A stretch of 64,000 nt of DNA from a bacterium (GCA_021850985.1 JAJZJX010000001.1:62001-126000); one strand, 5' to 3'. Shown: positions 52,825 to 62,146, numbered from the stretch's first letter. The notes: generated from the letters alone by a model not told the origin. Program-made: numbers and translations.

Positions 52825-52970
52825 ATTGTATTTTGATAATAATTTAATTATTATTATATTTATAATTTTATATTTATAATTGCTCTTTTTATTATTTATA
52901 CAACTTATCTTTACCGCAGTCAATCCAATTTATTGTAATTTAATTTTTTGAATTTTATTTTATTATTATT

Positions 52971-54035
52971 ATGAACTCCGAAGATTTCGAATCGTATAAG
53001 AATTACAGGATATGCTTAAACGCGAAGCTGGAAGGGCTTATAAAAGAACCTGCCGTTAAAAAAACGGCTGCGCCCGATATCCTTGATTTAAAAAAGTACG
53101 ATTTTTATGAAAGGCTGCAAAACGACGCCGAAAACGAAATAAATTTATTAAACGAATCAAAAATAAAACCGTTAAAAACTTCACGCATTATAAATTACGT
53201 CGGCAAACAAAATATTTCCCCTTCTTTGCCCGAATTTTTGCATATTTACGACCCGAACGGTTTATTTGAAGATTTTTATTCTAATACTGCATCTCAAAAA
53301 TTGGACGAAGGATTATTTTTAACGTCGTCCAGATATCGAGGCGCGGATGTTTTTAAACCAGACTCTTCTTTAATAAACGAACTTTACTTTTACTGCAAAG
53401 ATAAAGCGGGAAATCAAAAATTTTCTTTTTTATGCTTAGGAATGCACGAATATGCGGGTAACGATTTTATCGAAAAGTTTTCGGATAAATTAACCGAAGA
53501 TATTTTTATTTTAATAATTCAGCCCTATTCTCTATTAAAATCGGCATATAAAAATAAACCGAAGCAATTAAATCTTAAATTTCCGCAAATTTCGGCTTTA
53601 GATCCTTTTGCAAAAAATTCAAAATACGGATTTGCCTTAAGAAACAGCCTCGCTTTTCATTTGTCGATAGAGATGGCTATACTTTATCTGTCGCATAACA
53701 GTTCCCTTTCAAGTTTAATAAAAAAATTTAAAGACGAGGACAAGAAAGTAAAAATTTTTCTCGGCGAAGAAAATTACAAAAAAAATATAACTGTAACCGC
53801 TAATGCCAAAAAAGACTGCACCGCTTACGAGACGGACGGACAAAATAAATACGAAGCAATCAATAGTTTTATAATAAATTCTTTAATAAATGAAAACATT
53901 ACTATTGACAATTTATTGAAACTAAGCAATATTAGATTAAAAGCAAATGAAAATGAAATTATGAGGGCTCTTTCTATCCTTGAAATAAATTCGGAAATAG
54001 AAAGGCTGCCGGGAGGAATTATAAAAAAAATATGA
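52971..54035 (+). CDS. Highly divergent DprA/Smf-like protein
   Basis: A 354-residue protein not obvious as any family, but with the DprA outline: NISPSLPEFLHIYDPNGLF (81-99) matches the YPxLLxxIxDPPxxLY start of DprA; FSFLCLGMHEYAGND (151-165) the AVLGxGxDxxYPxxN strand; LRNSLAFHLSIEMAILYL (223-240) the RNRIIAGLSxxxLVVEA segment; NSSLSSLI (243-250) the SGSLITA loop; and residues 296-354 the C-terminal winged helix ending LPGG. The GTR nucleotide/DNA-binding loop is lost. dprA-topA adjacency is a common order, and it overlaps topA by 4 bases. Ability to load RecA on ssDNA is doubtful. Confidence 0.65.
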   Translation: MNSEDFESYKNYRICLNAKLEGLIKEPAVKKTAAPDILDLKKYDFYERLQNDAENEINLLNESKIKPLKTSRIINYVGKQNISPSLPEFLHIYDPNGLFEDFYSNTASQKLDEGLFLTSSRYRGADVFKPDSSLINELYFYCKDKAGNQKFSFLCLGMHEYAGNDFIEKFSDKLTEDIFILIIQPYSLLKSAYKNKPKQLNLKFPQISALDPFAKNSKYGFALRNSLAFHLSIEMAILYLSHNSSLSSLIKKFKDEDKKVKIFLGEENYKKNITVTANAKKDCTAYETDGQNKYEAINSFIINSLINENITIDNLLKLSNIRLKANENEIMRALSILEINSEIERLPGGIIKKI

Positions 54036-56359
54036 AAAATTTAGTTCTCGTAGAATCTCCTTCTAAAGCAAATACTATAAATAAATATTTAGGACCCGAT
54101 TTTATAGTCAAAGCGACGGTCGGACATATTAAAAATTTACCGAAAAGTTCTATAGGGGTTGATATAAAAAACGGCTTCGAACCTAAATACGAAATAATAA
54201 AAGGGAAGGAAAAAACCGTTGACGAAATTAAAAAACTTGCAAAAAAAGCCGACATTATTTATCTGGCGCCCGATCCCGACCGCGAAGGGGAAGCCATAGC
54301 ATGGAACATAAAAGAGATTATAGACGAAATTAACGGCAAAAAGCCGGAAATAAAAAGGGTTCTTTTTCACGAAATTACTAAAGATAAAGTATTAGAAGCC
54401 ATAAAAAATCCTGCCGTCTTAAACGAATCTATGTACGAATCACAAAAAGCGCGCAGAATTTTAGACCGTCTCGTCGGTTATAATCTCAGCCCTTTTTTAT
54501 GGGACAAAGTAAGAAGGGGGCTTTCCGCCGGCAGAGTTCAATCCGTCGCCCTGTATCTTATCGTCGAAAGAGAGAAAGAGATAAACGCTTTCGTAAAGGT
54601 AGAATTCTGGACGGTAACGGCTTTATTTGAAATTCAAGGCGGAGGCAAGCAAAAATTCTCTACGGATATCGAAGGCGAACTCTTTAAAATAAACGGAAAA
54701 GACCCTGAAATTAAATCCGAAAAAGAGGCCGAAGAATTAAAAAACAGGCTCCTTTCGATAAAAAACGATTATTCTATCGAAGACATATCTAAAAAGCAGG
54801 CCTATAGAAAAGCGCCTCTGCCGTTAATAACCAGCACGCTCCAGCAGGAAGCGGCAAAAATACTTCGTTTTCCGGTAAAGAAAACGATGTCCGTAGCGCA
54901 AAAACTTTACGAAGGCATCGAAATAGGGGCGGTGGAAGACGTAAGCAAAAAATCTCTCGGACCGGTAGGTCTTATTACCTATATGAGAACCGATTCTACG
55001 AGAATATCCGACGAAGCGGTATCGTCCGCTAAAAAATTTATAAATGAAGTTTACGGTTTAGACTATATTGCCGACAAAAACTCCCCCAGAAAAAGCAAAC
55101 CTGCCGCAAATGCCAAAAAAGTCCAGGATGCTCATGAAGCTATAAGGCCGACTAATATTTTACTAACGCCGAAAAAAATTAAAGCATACCTAAGCCTTGA
55201 CGAGTACAAATTATATAATCTTATTTGGACTTATTTTACCGCATCTTTTATGAGCCAGAGCATATACGACCAGTACGCCCTGACATTGAAAGGAGCATAT
55301 AAAGGCAAAAATAAAGAAAAAGACGAATATATTTTTAAGACTACCGAAAGCATATTAAAATTCGACGGCTTTCGGAAAGTTATAAACGAAAATCTAAAAA
55401 ACAAGGAGACTTTAGAAGAAGAAAGCGACGTTCAAACGCAAAACGAAAAAAATCCTTCGTCTATAATTAAAATATTCGAACTGCTTTCAAAAGGCGACCC
55501 CGCTTCCATAAAAAAAGCCGACGTTTTTCAGCATTTTACTTCTCCTCCGCCGAGATACACCGAAGCAAGCTTGGTAAAGGCTTTAGACGAAAACGGCATA
55601 GGAAGGCCTTCTACTTACCAGAGCATAATAGCCAACATTAAGACTAAAGACTACGTCGCAATGACTACGGAATCGGCGGATACGGCAAAAAAAGGCAGCT
55701 CAACACAAAAATTTAAGCCTACCGAGCTGGGAATGACGGTGTCGGATATTTTAAAATCAGGTTTTTCCGATATAATAAATTTGAAATTTACAGCAAATAT
55801 GGAAAAAAAATTAGACGACGTTGAAAACGGACTAATAAAAAGAAAAGAACTGCTTACCGATTTTTACGACAAATTTATGAAAAACTTTAAAGACGCCAAA
55901 GTTAATATAAAAAACATAAAGGGTTCGTCCGAACCTACCGACGTAATCTGCGAAAAATGCGGAAAACCTATGGTAATAAAAATGGGGCGGTTCGGTAAGT
56001 TTCTTGCATGCAGCGGATACCCCGAGTGCAAAAACACCAAAGAAATAAAAAAAGTAAGTCAAGACGGTGAAAATATAGAGCCTGAAAACGAAGAAACAGG
56101 AGAAATATGCGAAAAATGCGGAAAACCTATGATAATAAAAGCGGGCAGATACGGAAAATTTCTTTCATGCAGCGGATACCCCGAGTGCAAAAATATTAAG
56201 CCGATTCCTGTAAAAATTAATCAATCCAAAATACCTTGTCCTACGGGATGCGGCGGTTATCTTGTAGAAAAAAGAACGAAAAAGGGAAGAAAATTTTTCA
56301 GCTGCTCTAATTATCCCAAGTGCGAATATGCGTCATGGACGCTGCCCGAAAAACAATAA
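54032..56359 (+). CDS. topA: DNA topoisomerase I
   Basis: A 775-residue type IA topoisomerase. TOPRIM: E9 (LVLVESPSKA) and D81-x-D83-x-E85 (PDPDREGEA). Catalytic Tyr317 in GLITYMRTDSTR. The C-terminus has three four-cysteine zinc ribbons (CEKCGKPM..CSGYPEC twice, then CPTGCGG..CSNYPKC). It relaxes negative supercoils, balancing gyrase. The start overlaps the DprA-like gene by ATGA. Confidence 0.97.
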   Translation: MKNLVLVESPSKANTINKYLGPDFIVKATVGHIKNLPKSSIGVDIKNGFEPKYEIIKGKEKTVDEIKKLAKKADIIYLAPDPDREGEAIAWNIKEIIDEINGKKPEIKRVLFHEITKDKVLEAIKNPAVLNESMYESQKARRILDRLVGYNLSPFLWDKVRRGLSAGRVQSVALYLIVEREKEINAFVKVEFWTVTALFEIQGGGKQKFSTDIEGELFKINGKDPEIKSEKEAEELKNRLLSIKNDYSIEDISKKQAYRKAPLPLITSTLQQEAAKILRFPVKKTMSVAQKLYEGIEIGAVEDVSKKSLGPVGLITYMRTDSTRISDEAVSSAKKFINEVYGLDYIADKNSPRKSKPAANAKKVQDAHEAIRPTNILLTPKKIKAYLSLDEYKLYNLIWTYFTASFMSQSIYDQYALTLKGAYKGKNKEKDEYIFKTTESILKFDGFRKVINENLKNKETLEEESDVQTQNEKNPSSIIKIFELLSKGDPASIKKADVFQHFTSPPPRYTEASLVKALDENGIGRPSTYQSIIANIKTKDYVAMTTESADTAKKGSSTQKFKPTELGMTVSDILKSGFSDIINLKFTANMEKKLDDVENGLIKRKELLTDFYDKFMKNFKDAKVNIKNIKGSSEPTDVICEKCGKPMVIKMGRFGKFLACSGYPECKNTKEIKKVSQDGENIEPENEETGEICEKCGKPMIIKAGRYGKFLSCSGYPECKNIKPIPVKINQSKIPCPTGCGGYLVEKRTKKGRKFFSCSNYPKCEYASWTLPEKQ

Positions 56360-56414
56360 TTTGATTTTAAAAAAAAATTAAATTATATTATTTTAATTAT
56401 TTTTGAGGTGTCTT

Positions 56415-57245
56415 ATGTCAAAAAACATTTTTCAATCCTTTAAAGACGTATCTATCAAAACGAAAATTATCGTTCCTTTGGTGCTTTTGGTTATTATACC
56501 GATAGCCTTAATTTCTTACAATACTTACAATCTTCAAAGAAACCTTACCGTATCGCTGACTAAGCACGATGCGATAGTAACGGCAAAAACTACGCTTTCA
56601 AGTTTAAATGCTATGATGCTTAACGGAACTATAATGAAAAAAAAGGATAGGAAACAGCTTTTTTCTATTTATAAAAAAATAAAAGGCATTACGGACTTTC
56701 AGGTCATAAGGGGCAGTCTCGTAAATAAAGAATTCGGAGCCGGCCTTAAGGAAGAAATGCCCAAATCCTCTTTCGATAAAGAAATATTAAATTCTACTAA
56801 AACGATAACTAAAATTATTTATAGAAAAGGGCTGCCGTATGAACTTAAAGTCGGTGTTCCTTTTGTAGCAAAAACAAATTCAAGAGGCATAGACTGTCTA
56901 AGCTGTCATACAAACGCATCGCAAGGTGATGTTCTTGGAGGAATTAAATTAGTTTATTCTTTAAGTCCGTTAAGAAATTCCCAAAAAATATTTACAAAAG
57001 AAACTTTAATAATCGGAGTAATTTTTATAATTCTTATAATTCTTTTCCTTTATTTTATTATAAAAAGCGCAATAATTAAGCCTATAGCAAAAATGTCGAA
57101 ATTAGCCGACGAAATTTCTAAGGGGCATTTCGAAGAAGAAATAGAACATCCCAGAAATGACGAGATAGGTTCGCTTGCAAAATCTTTTAACAGGATGCAG
57201 GTAAGCCTGAAAAAAGCAATGGAACTTCTGAAAAGAGGCAGATGA
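56415..57245 (+). CDS. c-type haem HAMP sensor without output domain
   Basis: A 276-residue membrane protein. I take the ATG at 56415, behind GAGGTG, rather than the TTG at 56403. TM1 16-36, periplasmic domain 40-195, TM2 197-218, HAMP 219-270 ending RMQVSLKKAMELLKRGR. The periplasmic part has a haem c site C161-L-S-C164-H165 in a DUF3365/Tll0287-like sensor fold (GGIKLVYSLSPL). No kinase, methyl-accepting, GGDEF or other output follows. It overlaps the yggS start by ATGA. It may sense redox or NO and signal through a partner. Confidence 0.85.
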   Translation: MSKNIFQSFKDVSIKTKIIVPLVLLVIIPIALISYNTYNLQRNLTVSLTKHDAIVTAKTTLSSLNAMMLNGTIMKKKDRKQLFSIYKKIKGITDFQVIRGSLVNKEFGAGLKEEMPKSSFDKEILNSTKTITKIIYRKGLPYELKVGVPFVAKTNSRGIDCLSCHTNASQGDVLGGIKLVYSLSPLRNSQKIFTKETLIIGVIFIILIILFLYFIIKSAIIKPIAKMSKLADEISKGHFEEEIEHPRNDEIGSLAKSFNRMQVSLKKAMELLKRGR

Positions 57246-57949
57246 TAAACATTCCGATATCGGACAATATAAATAGCATTAACGAAAAGATTAAAATTGC
57301 CGCCTTAAAAAGCGGCCGGAATTTTTCCGATATAACGCTTCTTGCGGCTTCAAAAACAAGAACTGCAGAGGAAATAATGGAAGCCGCAAGAAGCGGAATA
57401 AAAGTTTTCGGAGAAAATTACGTTCAGGAATTTCTGCCTAAATTTGAAGCGCTCAGCCAAAATAAAGATATTATCTGGCATATTATAGGACGCTTACAAA
57501 AAAATAAAGTAAAATATATTATAGGAAAGGTTGATTTAATACATTCGGCGGACGGCATGGAACTTGCGGAAGTTATAGAAAAACATTCGGCCGCAAAAAA
57601 TATAACCTCTAATATTTTAATTGAAGTAAATCTTGCCGGAGAAAAAACAAAAGGCGGAATATTGCCCGAAAAATTAAACGGTTTAATATCCGAAATAAAT
57701 AAATTTCAACATATTAAAGTCGCAGGACTTATGGCTATGCCGCCGCTTGAAAGCGAAAGCAGGAAATACTTTAAGCAGTTAAAAGAGCTTTTAGGCGAAA
57801 TAAACTCAAAATCCGTTTATAAACAAAAACTTTCGGTTCTTTCCATGGGCACGTCCGGCGATTTTGAAGCCGCAATAGAAGAAGGAGCGACGATCATAAG
57901 ATTAGGCACCGTAATATTCGGCATCAGGCCTCCGAAATTAAAAAAATAA
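57242..57949 (+). CDS. yggS: YggS-family pyridoxal-phosphate homeostasis protein
   Basis: A 235-residue PLP-binding protein. ASKTRTAEEI holds the PLP lysine; GENYVQEFLPK, WHIIGRLQKNKVK, EVNLAGEKTKGG, GLMAMPP and LSMGTSGDFEAAIEEGATIIRLG (seen as separate blocks) are diagnostic. It has no known catalysis and buffers PLP and amino acid levels. Starts on the stop of the haem sensor gene (ATGA). Confidence 0.94.
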   Translation: MINIPISDNINSINEKIKIAALKSGRNFSDITLLAASKTRTAEEIMEAARSGIKVFGENYVQEFLPKFEALSQNKDIIWHIIGRLQKNKVKYIIGKVDLIHSADGMELAEVIEKHSAAKNITSNILIEVNLAGEKTKGGILPEKLNGLISEINKFQHIKVAGLMAMPPLESESRKYFKQLKELLGEINSKSVYKQKLSVLSMGTSGDFEAAIEEGATIIRLGTVIFGIRPPKLKK

Positions 57950-57955
57950 TAAAAT

Positions 57956-58555
57956 ATGGATCCGTTATACATTCTTGCTTCGTCTTCCCAAAGAAGAATA
58001 TCGTTATTAAAAAAATTTGGATTTAATTTTATTGCCGTAAATCATAATATTGCCGTTGAACCTAATTTTGAAGATTTAAAATTAAAAGAAAATATCTCTA
58101 TAGAAAATTTCGTCCGGCAATTAGCCTTAATGAAAGCGAAAAGCGTTGCCGTTAATTACAAAAACGGCTATATTATAGGTGCGGACACCGTTATTTTTTT
58201 TAACGGCAAAGCTTACGGAAAACCTCTTAATTTAGAAGATGCTTTTAATATGCTAAAAGAGCTTGCCGGAAAAACGCATGAAGTTTATTCCGGAATAAGC
58301 ATAGTAAACAACGATAAAAATATAATTTTAACCGATCACGATAAAACTTTCGTTTCCATAAAACCGTTAAGCGATAAAGAAATAAATTCTTATATATCGG
58401 ACAATCCGCCTTTCGACAGAGCCGGAAGTTATGGAATTCAAGACGAAAACGGGATAGTAGAATCGTATAGCGGTTCGTTTGAAAACGTGCTTGGTCTTCC
58501 GGCGCAGAAACTTTTGCAAATTTTAAAAGAATATAATCTGCCGCAACCTGATTAA
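57956..58555 (+). CDS. maf: Maf-family nucleoside triphosphate pyrophosphatase
   Basis: A 199-residue Maf protein. LASSSQRRISLLKKFGF at the start, GADTVIFFNGKAYGKP and HEVYSGISIV form the active site. Maf enzymes hydrolyse modified or non-canonical nucleotides (dTTP, UTP, m5UTP and others), guarding nucleotide pools. Six bases after yggS. End of the topA-maf series. Confidence 0.92.
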   Translation: MDPLYILASSSQRRISLLKKFGFNFIAVNHNIAVEPNFEDLKLKENISIENFVRQLALMKAKSVAVNYKNGYIIGADTVIFFNGKAYGKPLNLEDAFNMLKELAGKTHEVYSGISIVNNDKNIILTDHDKTFVSIKPLSDKEINSYISDNPPFDRAGSYGIQDENGIVESYSGSFENVLGLPAQKLLQILKEYNLPQPD

Positions 58556-58560
58556 AGACA

Positions 58561-58633
58561 GTCATTGCGACTATCTTTACCGGCATAAAAGCGTTGGCTT
58601 TTATAAACGCAGTCAAAGATATGCTCCAATGAC
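58561..58633. repeat. Family C inverted repeat, copy 1
   Basis: GTCATTGCGACTATCTTT (58561-58578) and AAAGATATGCTCCAATGAC (58615-58633), imperfect arms, with ATAAAAGCGTTGGCTTTTATAAACGC inside (cited in part as GCGTTGGCTTTTATAAACGC). Related to the copy at 60886-60979. Between the convergent maf and proC ends; a possible two-way terminator. Confidence 0.7.
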
Positions 58634-58689
58634 TGACAATACCTAACACAATATTAGAATTTATAAATATCTCTAATTAGCGTTTTGTC

Positions 58690-59544
58690 CTACACCAATC
58701 CTTTTGCTCTTAAATATGCCGCATTGACGGCAGAATCCAGAACATATTTAATGCGTCCTTCTTCTAATTTTGCAAGTCCGTATGCCGTAGTTCCGCCCGG
58801 CGAAGTTACCATATCTTTTAAATCTTTCGTCGAAGTCTTAGAAAATTCGGGGCTGTTTAAGAGTTCGGCGGAGCCGAGTATAGTCTGCACGGTCAATTCT
58901 TTTGCCGTATCCTTAGGAAGTCCAAGTTTAACTCCCGCCTCTATAAGTCCTTCCGCAATCAAAAAAATGTAAGCAGGGCCGCTTCCGCTAAGAGCGGTTA
59001 CGGCATCAAAATATTTTTCGTCCAAAAGAATAATTTTCGACGACAATTCAATTATTTTAGCAACTTCGGCTATATCCTCCTCGGATGTGCCGGCGTTATA
59101 ACACATTGCGCCCATTCCTTTTCCTGCCAAAGAATTTATATTAGGCATAATTCTGAATATTTTTAAAGCAAGGTTGTTTTTAAGCGTCTTTTTAAATATG
59201 TTTTCTATAAAATCTATTTTTACCCCTCCGGCAATTGAAACAAAAACGGGAATATTATTCCTGTTTTTCAATTTATTTAAAGTCCCCGCCGCAACTTCGA
59301 CGACGCTTTCCACCGAATACGGTTTTACGGCTATAAAAACGATATCGCAATTTTCGACTACTTCGCCTATGCTGTTTAAAGAATTTACTTCAAGGGCGTT
59401 TTTTACGAAGTCCGCTCTCGACGGATCGGTATCGTAAATAAAAATTTTTAGACCTATGGATTTCGACCTGGTTATTCCTTTTATTAGTCCGTAAGCCATA
59501 TTACCGGCCCCTATAAAACCTATTGAAATTTTCTTTATAGGCAT
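58690..59544 (-). CDS. proC: Pyrroline-5-carboxylate reductase
   Basis: A 284-residue ProC. I choose the ATG at 59542-59544, behind GGAGGATGTT; the longer frame to 59655 adds a non-homologous leader. NAD(P)-binding GFIGAGNMAYGLIKGI, SIAGGV, ALSGSGPAYIFLIAEG and VTSPGGTTAYGL are diagnostic. It reduces pyrroline-5-carboxylate to proline. The MFS gene stops 20 bases upstream. Confidence 0.94.
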   Translation of the reverse strand: MPIKKISIGFIGAGNMAYGLIKGITRSKSIGLKIFIYDTDPSRADFVKNALEVNSLNSIGEVVENCDIVFIAVKPYSVESVVEVAAGTLNKLKNRNNIPVFVSIAGGVKIDFIENIFKKTLKNNLALKIFRIMPNINSLAGKGMGAMCYNAGTSEEDIAEVAKIIELSSKIILLDEKYFDAVTALSGSGPAYIFLIAEGLIEAGVKLGLPKDTAKELTVQTILGSAELLNSPEFSKTSTKDLKDMVTSPGGTTAYGLAKLEEGRIKYVLDSAVNAAYLRAKGLV

Positions 59545-59563
59545 AACATCCTCCTTATTATAT

Positions 59564-60772
59564 TTATTTATATTTTCCTTCCTTAATAGCCGAAGATACT
59601 CCGAAAGATATAAGAAGTATAACTCCATATAGGACAAAAATCCAGTGAAGCGCAAATTTTTGAGCTATTATTCCGCCTATGGGGGCTGCGACCGAACCTA
59701 TGCCGAAACCGGAAAAGAAAAAAACGCCGTATGCCGTCGCCCTGAATTTTTCATCGGCGTTTTCGCTTATCATAAGGTTTGAAATAGGGTTTATAGAGAA
59801 ATTAAAAGCGGAAAACGCAAGAATAGATATAAAAAGTAAAATATCGTGGGTAAAACCGGAAATTAAAAGAAAAATTCCGCTTATTAACACTAAAAAAGCA
59901 AAAACTCTGTTCGATTTATAGTTCTTCGTTATTCTGGTGCTGTTATACTGAAAAAAAACTCCTACCAGAAGAGCGATAGTTACAAAAAACCCTCCTGCCG
60001 CGGCGGCTTGATTATGAAAAAAGATATAGTTTTTAAGTTCGGTGCCGATATAAGCCGGCAAAAAAGAAAACACGCCCTGGAAAACAAATCCGTTCAAAAA
60101 CTCGGCTATAAAAATCAGAATCAGGTTTAAATGAAAAAATTCTTTAAGAAAAGCTTTTATGTTTGACGAACCTTTTTTTATTTCGCTCCCTTCTTTTATT
60201 TCGGATGCTGCATTGCCGCCCGAAGCCTGCAGTTTCAGTATATAAGACCAAGCTAAGAGTATTAAAAAAAGTATGCCGAGTATCATATATGGAAAATTAT
60301 ATCCGAAAAAATACCCGAGTATTCCGGCAAAACCCGCGCTTAAAGCTACTCCTAGAGTGCCGGCTATGCCGTGTATCGCAAACGCCCTGAGCTTATCGCT
60401 TCCTATAAACGACATCATGCTTAAACCTACCGGATGATAAATACTCCCTATCAGCCCCATAAGTATTATAGACAGCGAGAAAATAAAAAAATTAGGCGCT
60501 AAAGCCGCCGTAAAAGAAAACAAAGCCATTCCGCCGAGATAAATCCGCAAAATATGTTTCTTTTTTATTTTATCCGCGATAAAACCTACGGGCAATGATC
60601 CTGCGCCGAATAAAAAAAGGTAAATGCCCGCAATAGCTCCAAGCGTTTCATAGTTTACGTCAAATTTAGTTTTAATAAGTATTAATATTGCCGGATACGT
60701 AAGTATTGCCACATGGCAAAAAAAATGGGAAAAACTTAAAAACGAAATAGTTTCTTTTTCTTCTTTCTTCAT
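59564..60772 (-). CDS. Major facilitator superfamily transporter
   Basis: A 402-residue carrier with 12 predicted helices. SHFFCHVAILTYPAIL in helix 1, FADKIKKKHILR-like loop 2-3 (GFIADKIKKKHILRIY) and the long middle loop between helices 6 and 7 with Lys/Glu. Close in outline to the fosmidomycin-resistance-like (Fsr) group. Substrate unknown. Ends just before proC, so they share a transcript. Confidence 0.85.
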   Translation of the reverse strand: MKKEEKETISFLSFSHFFCHVAILTYPAILILIKTKFDVNYETLGAIAGIYLFLFGAGSLPVGFIADKIKKKHILRIYLGGMALFSFTAALAPNFFIFSLSIILMGLIGSIYHPVGLSMMSFIGSDKLRAFAIHGIAGTLGVALSAGFAGILGYFFGYNFPYMILGILFLILLAWSYILKLQASGGNAASEIKEGSEIKKGSSNIKAFLKEFFHLNLILIFIAEFLNGFVFQGVFSFLPAYIGTELKNYIFFHNQAAAAGGFFVTIALLVGVFFQYNSTRITKNYKSNRVFAFLVLISGIFLLISGFTHDILLFISILAFSAFNFSINPISNLMISENADEKFRATAYGVFFFSGFGIGSVAAPIGGIIAQKFALHWIFVLYGVILLISFGVSSAIKEGKYK

Positions 60773-60885
60773 TGTGTTGTTATTTTACTAAATTTAGCCT
60801 GTCATTAGCAATTACTTATTGCGGTCCAAATCCCGATTTAGAATTTTTTATGCCGGTAAAGAATGAATCGACAAATATAAAGGCA

Positions 60886-60979
60886 TCATTGCGAGCATAT
60901 CTTTGACAGCGTTTATAAAAGCCAATGTATAAAAGCCAACGGCTTTTATGTTATGCAATAAAAGATATGCTCGCAATGA
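60886..60979. repeat. Family C inverted repeat, copy 2
   Basis: TCATTGCGAGCATATCTTT (60886-60904) and its exact complement (60961-60979), 19-bp arms, with inner mirrored AAAAGCC/GGCTTTT. The outer TCATTGCGAGC is the start of a repeat type seen across many bacteria. Confidence 0.8.
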
Positions 60980-61072
60980 CAGGATATTATAATTTATAAA
61001 TATTTTTTAAATCGGTATTTTTTATAGCGTCTGCACTCAAATCGATTTTTAGCACTTCGTTTAAAAATATGC

Positions 61073-61078
61073 TATAAT
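61073..61078 (+). promoter_or_regulatory. Extended -10 box of the CDF gene, leaderless
   Basis: TGCTATAAT (61070-61078) is a perfect extended -10; it ends 9 bases before the ATG and no ribosome site lies between. Confidence 0.45.
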
Positions 61079-61087
61079 TTTTTAATT

Positions 61088-62146
61088 ATGGATAATATCT
61101 GTTATTACGATGATAATGAAGACGGCGTACGCAAGGAGATTCATAATCATAGCGGCAGCCGCAACCATAATCACGACTATGGGCTTAATCACGACCATAA
61201 TCACGACTATGGGCTTAATCACGACCATAGTCATTCCTTATACCTCTTTACCGAAACGTTTCAAACTGAAAAAAAACTGAAATTAGCTTTCTTGCTGACA
61301 TTGTTAATACTGGCAATTGAATTTACGGGCGCCGTATTATCTAAAAGCATGGCTTTATATTCCGAATCGGGACATGTTTTGGTCGATGCATCGTCGCTTT
61401 TTTTGGCATGGTTTGCACAGATACAGGTAAGAAAAAGCCCTTCGGAAAAAAATACTTACGGCTACCACAGAATAGGAATACTTGCCGCTCTTTTAAATTC
61501 TCTTTTACTTCTTATGCTATCCGCAATATTAATATACGAAAGTTATTTAAGGCTGTTGCATCCCGAAAAAATAAATTCAAATATAATGATTATTTTTCCC
61601 CTTATAAGCTTAATTATTAACGGCTTCATAGGCTTTAAAATACACGGCGGAATGCATCATAATTTAAATCTTAAAAGCTCTTTTTTCCATATACTCGGTG
61701 ATTCTTTGGTTTCTTTATCGATTATCGCCGGCGGAATAATTATTTATTTTACCGGATATTATTACATAGATGCCGTTATAAGTCTTTTAATATCTCCTCT
61801 TCTCGCTATAGGAGCATTTTCGGTGATTAACGAAACTATCAATATATTGCTCGAAGGAGTGCCGAAAGAGATTGATTTTACGCAAGTCAAAGAAGAAATA
61901 TTAAAAACTCCGGGCGTAAAAAACGTTCACGACCTTCACATATGGAGCATGTCGAAATCTTTTAAGCTTATGAGCGCGCATATACTAGTCGAACCGACCG
62001 TAGTCAAATCTTCTGATATTTGCTGTATAATAAATAACATCCAAGACGTTATGGAGGAAAAATTTAACATAAATCACACGGTTATTCAGCCCGAATTATC
62101 TGCCTGCGATACGACTAACGGTTTCTGCATTCATAAAAATTTATAA
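61088..62146 (+). CDS. Cation diffusion facilitator (zinc/divalent metal exporter)
   Basis: A 352-residue CDF/CzcD-type exporter. The cytoplasmic N-terminus is His-rich: two exact copies of NHDYGLNHDH after RNHN, with HDHSHS. Six helices follow (about 65-270); metal-site residues are in SESGHVLVDASS (TM2) and FHILGDSLVS (TM5). The C-terminal domain (KNVHDLHIWSMSKSF) has the usual His-Asp metal-sensing fold. It exports Zn2+ or similar using the proton gradient. Confidence 0.93.
   Translation: MDNICYYDDNEDGVRKEIHNHSGSRNHNHDYGLNHDHNHDYGLNHDHSHSLYLFTETFQTEKKLKLAFLLTLLILAIEFTGAVLSKSMALYSESGHVLVDASSLFLAWFAQIQVRKSPSEKNTYGYHRIGILAALLNSLLLLMLSAILIYESYLRLLHPEKINSNIMIIFPLISLIINGFIGFKIHGGMHHNLNLKSSFFHILGDSLVSLSIIAGGIIIYFTGYYYIDAVISLLISPLLAIGAFSVINETINILLEGVPKEIDFTQVKEEILKTPGVKNVHDLHIWSMSKSFKLMSAHILVEPTVVKSSDICCIINNIQDVMEEKFNINHTVIQPELSACDTTNGFCIHKNL
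61165..61229. repeat. 30-bp in-frame tandem repeat in the CDF gene
   Basis: CCATAATCACGACTATGGGC followed by TTAATCACGA occurs at 61165-61194 and again at 61195-61224, with the start of a third unit. It codes for the repeated His-rich segment. Copy number may vary between strains by slippage. Confidence 0.85.

Larger units (their letters stand above)
60773..61087. other. Divergent promoter region between MFS and CDF genes
   Basis: 315 bases holding the family C repeat (60886-60979) and a -10 box of the CDF gene directly before its start. No reading frame. Confidence 0.5.

Noticed and set aside
52825..52923. Longer start of the binding lipoprotein
   Set aside because: It would bury the lipobox signal sequence behind 33 unusual residues.
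54137..54370. Leftward frames opposite topA
   Set aside because: Antisense of the TOPRIM-coding region without independent signals.
59545..59655. Longer start of proC
   Set aside because: The leader has no similarity to ProC and overlaps the MFS gene end; the ATG at 59544 has a good GGAGGA site and precedes the Rossmann motif closely.
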